NCBI GenBank assembly: GCA_023101725.1
Contig: JALJCO010003968.1
Coordinates: 1,550,001 to 1,614,000, forward strand
DNA length: 64,000 nt
From: Atherinomorus stipes
Lineage: Eukaryota; Chordata; Actinopteri; Atheriniformes; Atherinidae
Direction of reading: 5' to 3'
The position numbers and the translations under genes are program-made. Each line of letters opens with the position of its first letter. Position 1 is the first letter of the stretch. The notes beneath the pieces were generated by a model, which saw only the letters and a program-made list of their open reading frames with translations, had not been told where the DNA came from and made no database searches. Positions 61,674 through 64,000 of the stretch are shown one piece after another.

Positions 61674-61790
61674 CGGGGGGGCAGCAGGGAAGAGAAATTC
61701 CAGGGGGGGGTAAGAAATAGAATGGGGGGGGGGTTTTGGGGGGGGGAGTGAAAGGGGACCCTGGGGAGACGGGTTCGGGGGCCTTTAAAG
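61674..61790. repeat. G-rich low-complexity tract
   Basis: Runs of 7-10 G at 61674-61750 separated by short A- and T-rich spacers. The pattern is like the degraded stretch at 35760-35895 and may be of poor base quality. Confidence 0.65.
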
Positions 61791-63510
61791 CAAAGTCTAT
61801 ATGGATCCTTAGCAGAACTGAACAGTAGCCGCTGAATATTTGGGTCGCACAAGTGTTGTCTCTTCTCATTTGCTGCAAAGAATTGGCTCTTAGAGTTGGC
61901 TCATTCAAGAACAAAGCATCACAAGGACACAGAAGATGTCAGTCAGAAAAGGTAAAAGGAAACTCATGAATTAAATTGCAAACAAAAAATTCCATTAATG
62001 CCAGGAAAAATCAGTAGGAATCATTTTTTTGTCAACCATTAACGTATGAACGCAATTTAATGACAATCCTTTCAATATTTGTAGAGATGGGACTAAAATG
62101 GTTGATTGAATGACTGACAGACTAACCAACTGATCCATAAAACCATTTTACTAGCATGGCTCCCATCCATTTCATTGAACCCCATCTCCTCCCGTAAATT
62201 TCAGTTTGGTGGCATGTGTGATAAGTTCCCGCTAATCCCCAAATCCTCCAAGCTCCAATCCCCTTGGCTCTGAAACGTAATGCCCAAATCTGCACAGAAC
62301 AAGACAGGAATTGGCTTTTCCACTGTTGCTCCCACAGGATAGGAATGGGACACACAAGCAAATCCCACTAACCCACCCTGAGAAGTCTCGTGTTACCATT
62401 ATTTCACTGTGAGCCGATGATTGCTCTGTCAGGTCAATAATGGGGTGTTCTGTTTGGAATGGATCTGGGAGGTCCCTCATCCAGGATTAACACCTTCTCA
62501 ACTTCAGCACTAATTACTCCAGTGTGTCATCACAGGAAACGTGAGTGATGTGGGAACTGATTGAAGGAGGGACCGCTGAAATAAGGCAGCGTAAGAGTAC
62601 TAAAATTGTAGACCCCTTTAAAAAGCTGCGTTGCTCTTGGTTTTTCTCAATGTCTCAGCCCCTCTTTCTCACTATGTTTAAAAAGCTTGAAATGTGGTCA
62701 ATATTGAGTCCCCTGGTGGTTTTTAAATAGTGAAAGGAGGCACGATGCAGGGATGGAAAAAACATGTATTTATATTGAATAGATTCGTCTAACAGGTGAA
62801 AAGAGTTTCCTCATAGAAAACAGCATACTATATACACAGATAGTTAGATGGTCTTTAATAAGAGTCACCAACAGCTTCCTTCATTTTTGCTGTGCTTGTC
62901 AGAATGTAAGAAAGAGAACTAAACTCAGTCATGTCTGAAATTTTATTACTTATCTGCAAGGAGGTCTCAAACACATCTCAAGGGCGCCATGAGTCTCTGA
63001 CACATCTTTTGTGCACATTTGTGGTTAAACTACAGAAAAATAAGCTTACTAAGACATTTATAATAACTTTTCATCTCAGGGCTACATTGCATACATACTT
63101 CTGCTTATTTTAAACCATGTACATGTTTCTTGTATGTCATATTGTAAGATGTTTTATTTATTGTACCTTTAGTCTTTGATAAAGATTCAAATGAAAATCA
63201 AAAACACTCATGCAACCTTTGGTGATGCTTTGACTTTCTCTCCAATGATATCACACGCTTGATATCTTTGGCATTGGATGAAATAACCTGACAGTTGTCT
63301 CATTGATTGCCATGAAGAATGGCTCAGATGATGCTCAGAGCATAAATACCCTCAAAACTCAGTGATCTCTCACTACTCATCATTTACTGCTGATTCATGA
63401 GGACATCATGACACAAAACGATTCCTGTACTCTTAGTTTCAGTACATTCTCTAAACCCAACCAGATAATGAGTAAAAGTGGAAGTAAATAAATAAAAACG
63501 TGGAAAAGAG

Positions 63511-63895
63511 TAGGGATGCACGATATAATCGGCCCCCTATTGGTATCGGCCTATATCGGCCTTAAAACAGTGTATCGGACATCGGACAAAAATATCAATA
63601 CACTGAAATATTGCAACATTTTCATATGCTGATATCATATTGACATTTAAAAAAGTGAGATCGATCTATTTTACTAACAAAATCTCGCGAGAATTCACAA
63701 AATATCGCAAGTTTGTAACAGAACGATGAAATCTCGTGAGATTTTTCAAAGTGTCGGAAATGGAAGACAAAACTGCTGTTTGGAATGACTGTTTATTTTT
63801 TCCAGCTTTAATATCGATATTGGTTATCGGCCACATGAGTTTTGAAATATCAGTATATCGGATATCGGCCAAAATTCCAATGTCGTGCATCCTTA
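63511..63895. mobile_element. hAT-type MITE, 385 bp, TAGGGATG family
   Basis: Begins TAGGGATGCACGATATAATC and ends ...GTCGTGCATCCTTA, flanked by perfect 8-bp direct repeats GAAAAGAG (63503-63510, 63896-63903). It shares long blocks (ATCGGCCCCCTAT, TATCGGCCTATATC, CCAGCTTTAATATCG) with 30176-30898. It carries an exact TCTCGCGAGA palindrome at 63683-63692. Confidence 0.9.
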
Positions 63896-64000
63896 GAAAA
63901 GAGAAATGTTTTGTGGTCTCAAACTCAGGACATGTCTTTATTCTGTGACATTCCTCCATCTCCCCTCCAGCTGCCTTATTGTGACCTTCCATCCTGCTTG

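Larger units (their letters stand above)
53343..64000 (+). other. Presumed intron 1 of the second gene (runs off the window)
   Basis: No further exon with pro-domain or metalloprotease similarity was found in 10.6 kb. It contains the hAT elements at 56601 and 63511, decayed CGATAC-rich repeat sequence at about 54720-55510, dispersed repeat copy 2 (60205-61255), and G-runs at 61674-61750. A frame of 102 codons at 55431-55739 with a cysteine cluster has no supporting splice sites. Confidence 0.55.

Overview
The window is vertebrate nuclear DNA and almost certainly from a ray-finned (teleost) fish. It is AT-rich, the real coding sequence is split into short exons with clean GT/AG borders, and the repeats are teleost types. 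These are a Rex3 (RTE-clade) retrotransposon, a Tc1/mariner element, many non-autonomous hAT elements with 8-bp target duplications, and several small inverted-repeat elements flanked by TTAA. No operons, CRISPR arrays or bacterial signals are present. No tRNA or rRNA gene was recognised.

Two host genes lie on the + strand. The first is a C10orf90 (FATS)-like ALMS-motif gene. It has a probable non-coding first exon near 21.65-21.86 kb, a large coding exon ending at 27696, and coding exons at 29715-29887, 32135-32315, 33741-33804, 34314-34413 and 40058-40087. Splice phases agree at every junction. The last four exons encode a complete 124-residue C-terminal ALMS motif, and a poly(A) signal lies at 40626. 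The second gene starts at 53246 with a signal-peptide exon and a good donor at 53343. It is probably adam12, because in human 10q26 ADAM12 lies just downstream of C10orf90 in the same orientation. The rest of the window (53343-64000) would be its first intron.

The first ~21.6 kb is upstream intergenic sequence carrying repeats: a TTAA element at 2437-3208, an L2/CR1-like LINE tail at 11355-12090, a composite inverted-repeat element at 12738-15838, a small hAT MITE at 16648-16814, a hAT element at 18719-19309, and one copy of a longer dispersed repeat at 19530-20120. Introns of the C10orf90-like gene hold another hAT element (30176-30898) and a stretch at 35.7-37.5 kb that looks damaged by homopolymer errors.

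Between the two genes is a nested stack. A dead Tc1 element (44035-50912) was split by a hAT-type element (44705-50020). That element was then invaded by Rex3 (44966-48303) and by two TTAA elements that share one TTAA. The Rex3 copy is flanked by a perfect 13-bp target duplication, yet its middle ~840 bp, including the endonuclease region, is inverted. Both breakpoints sit on a 5-bp inverted microhomology. This rearranged Rex3 is the most unusual structure in the window. I found no convincing wholly new biological system.
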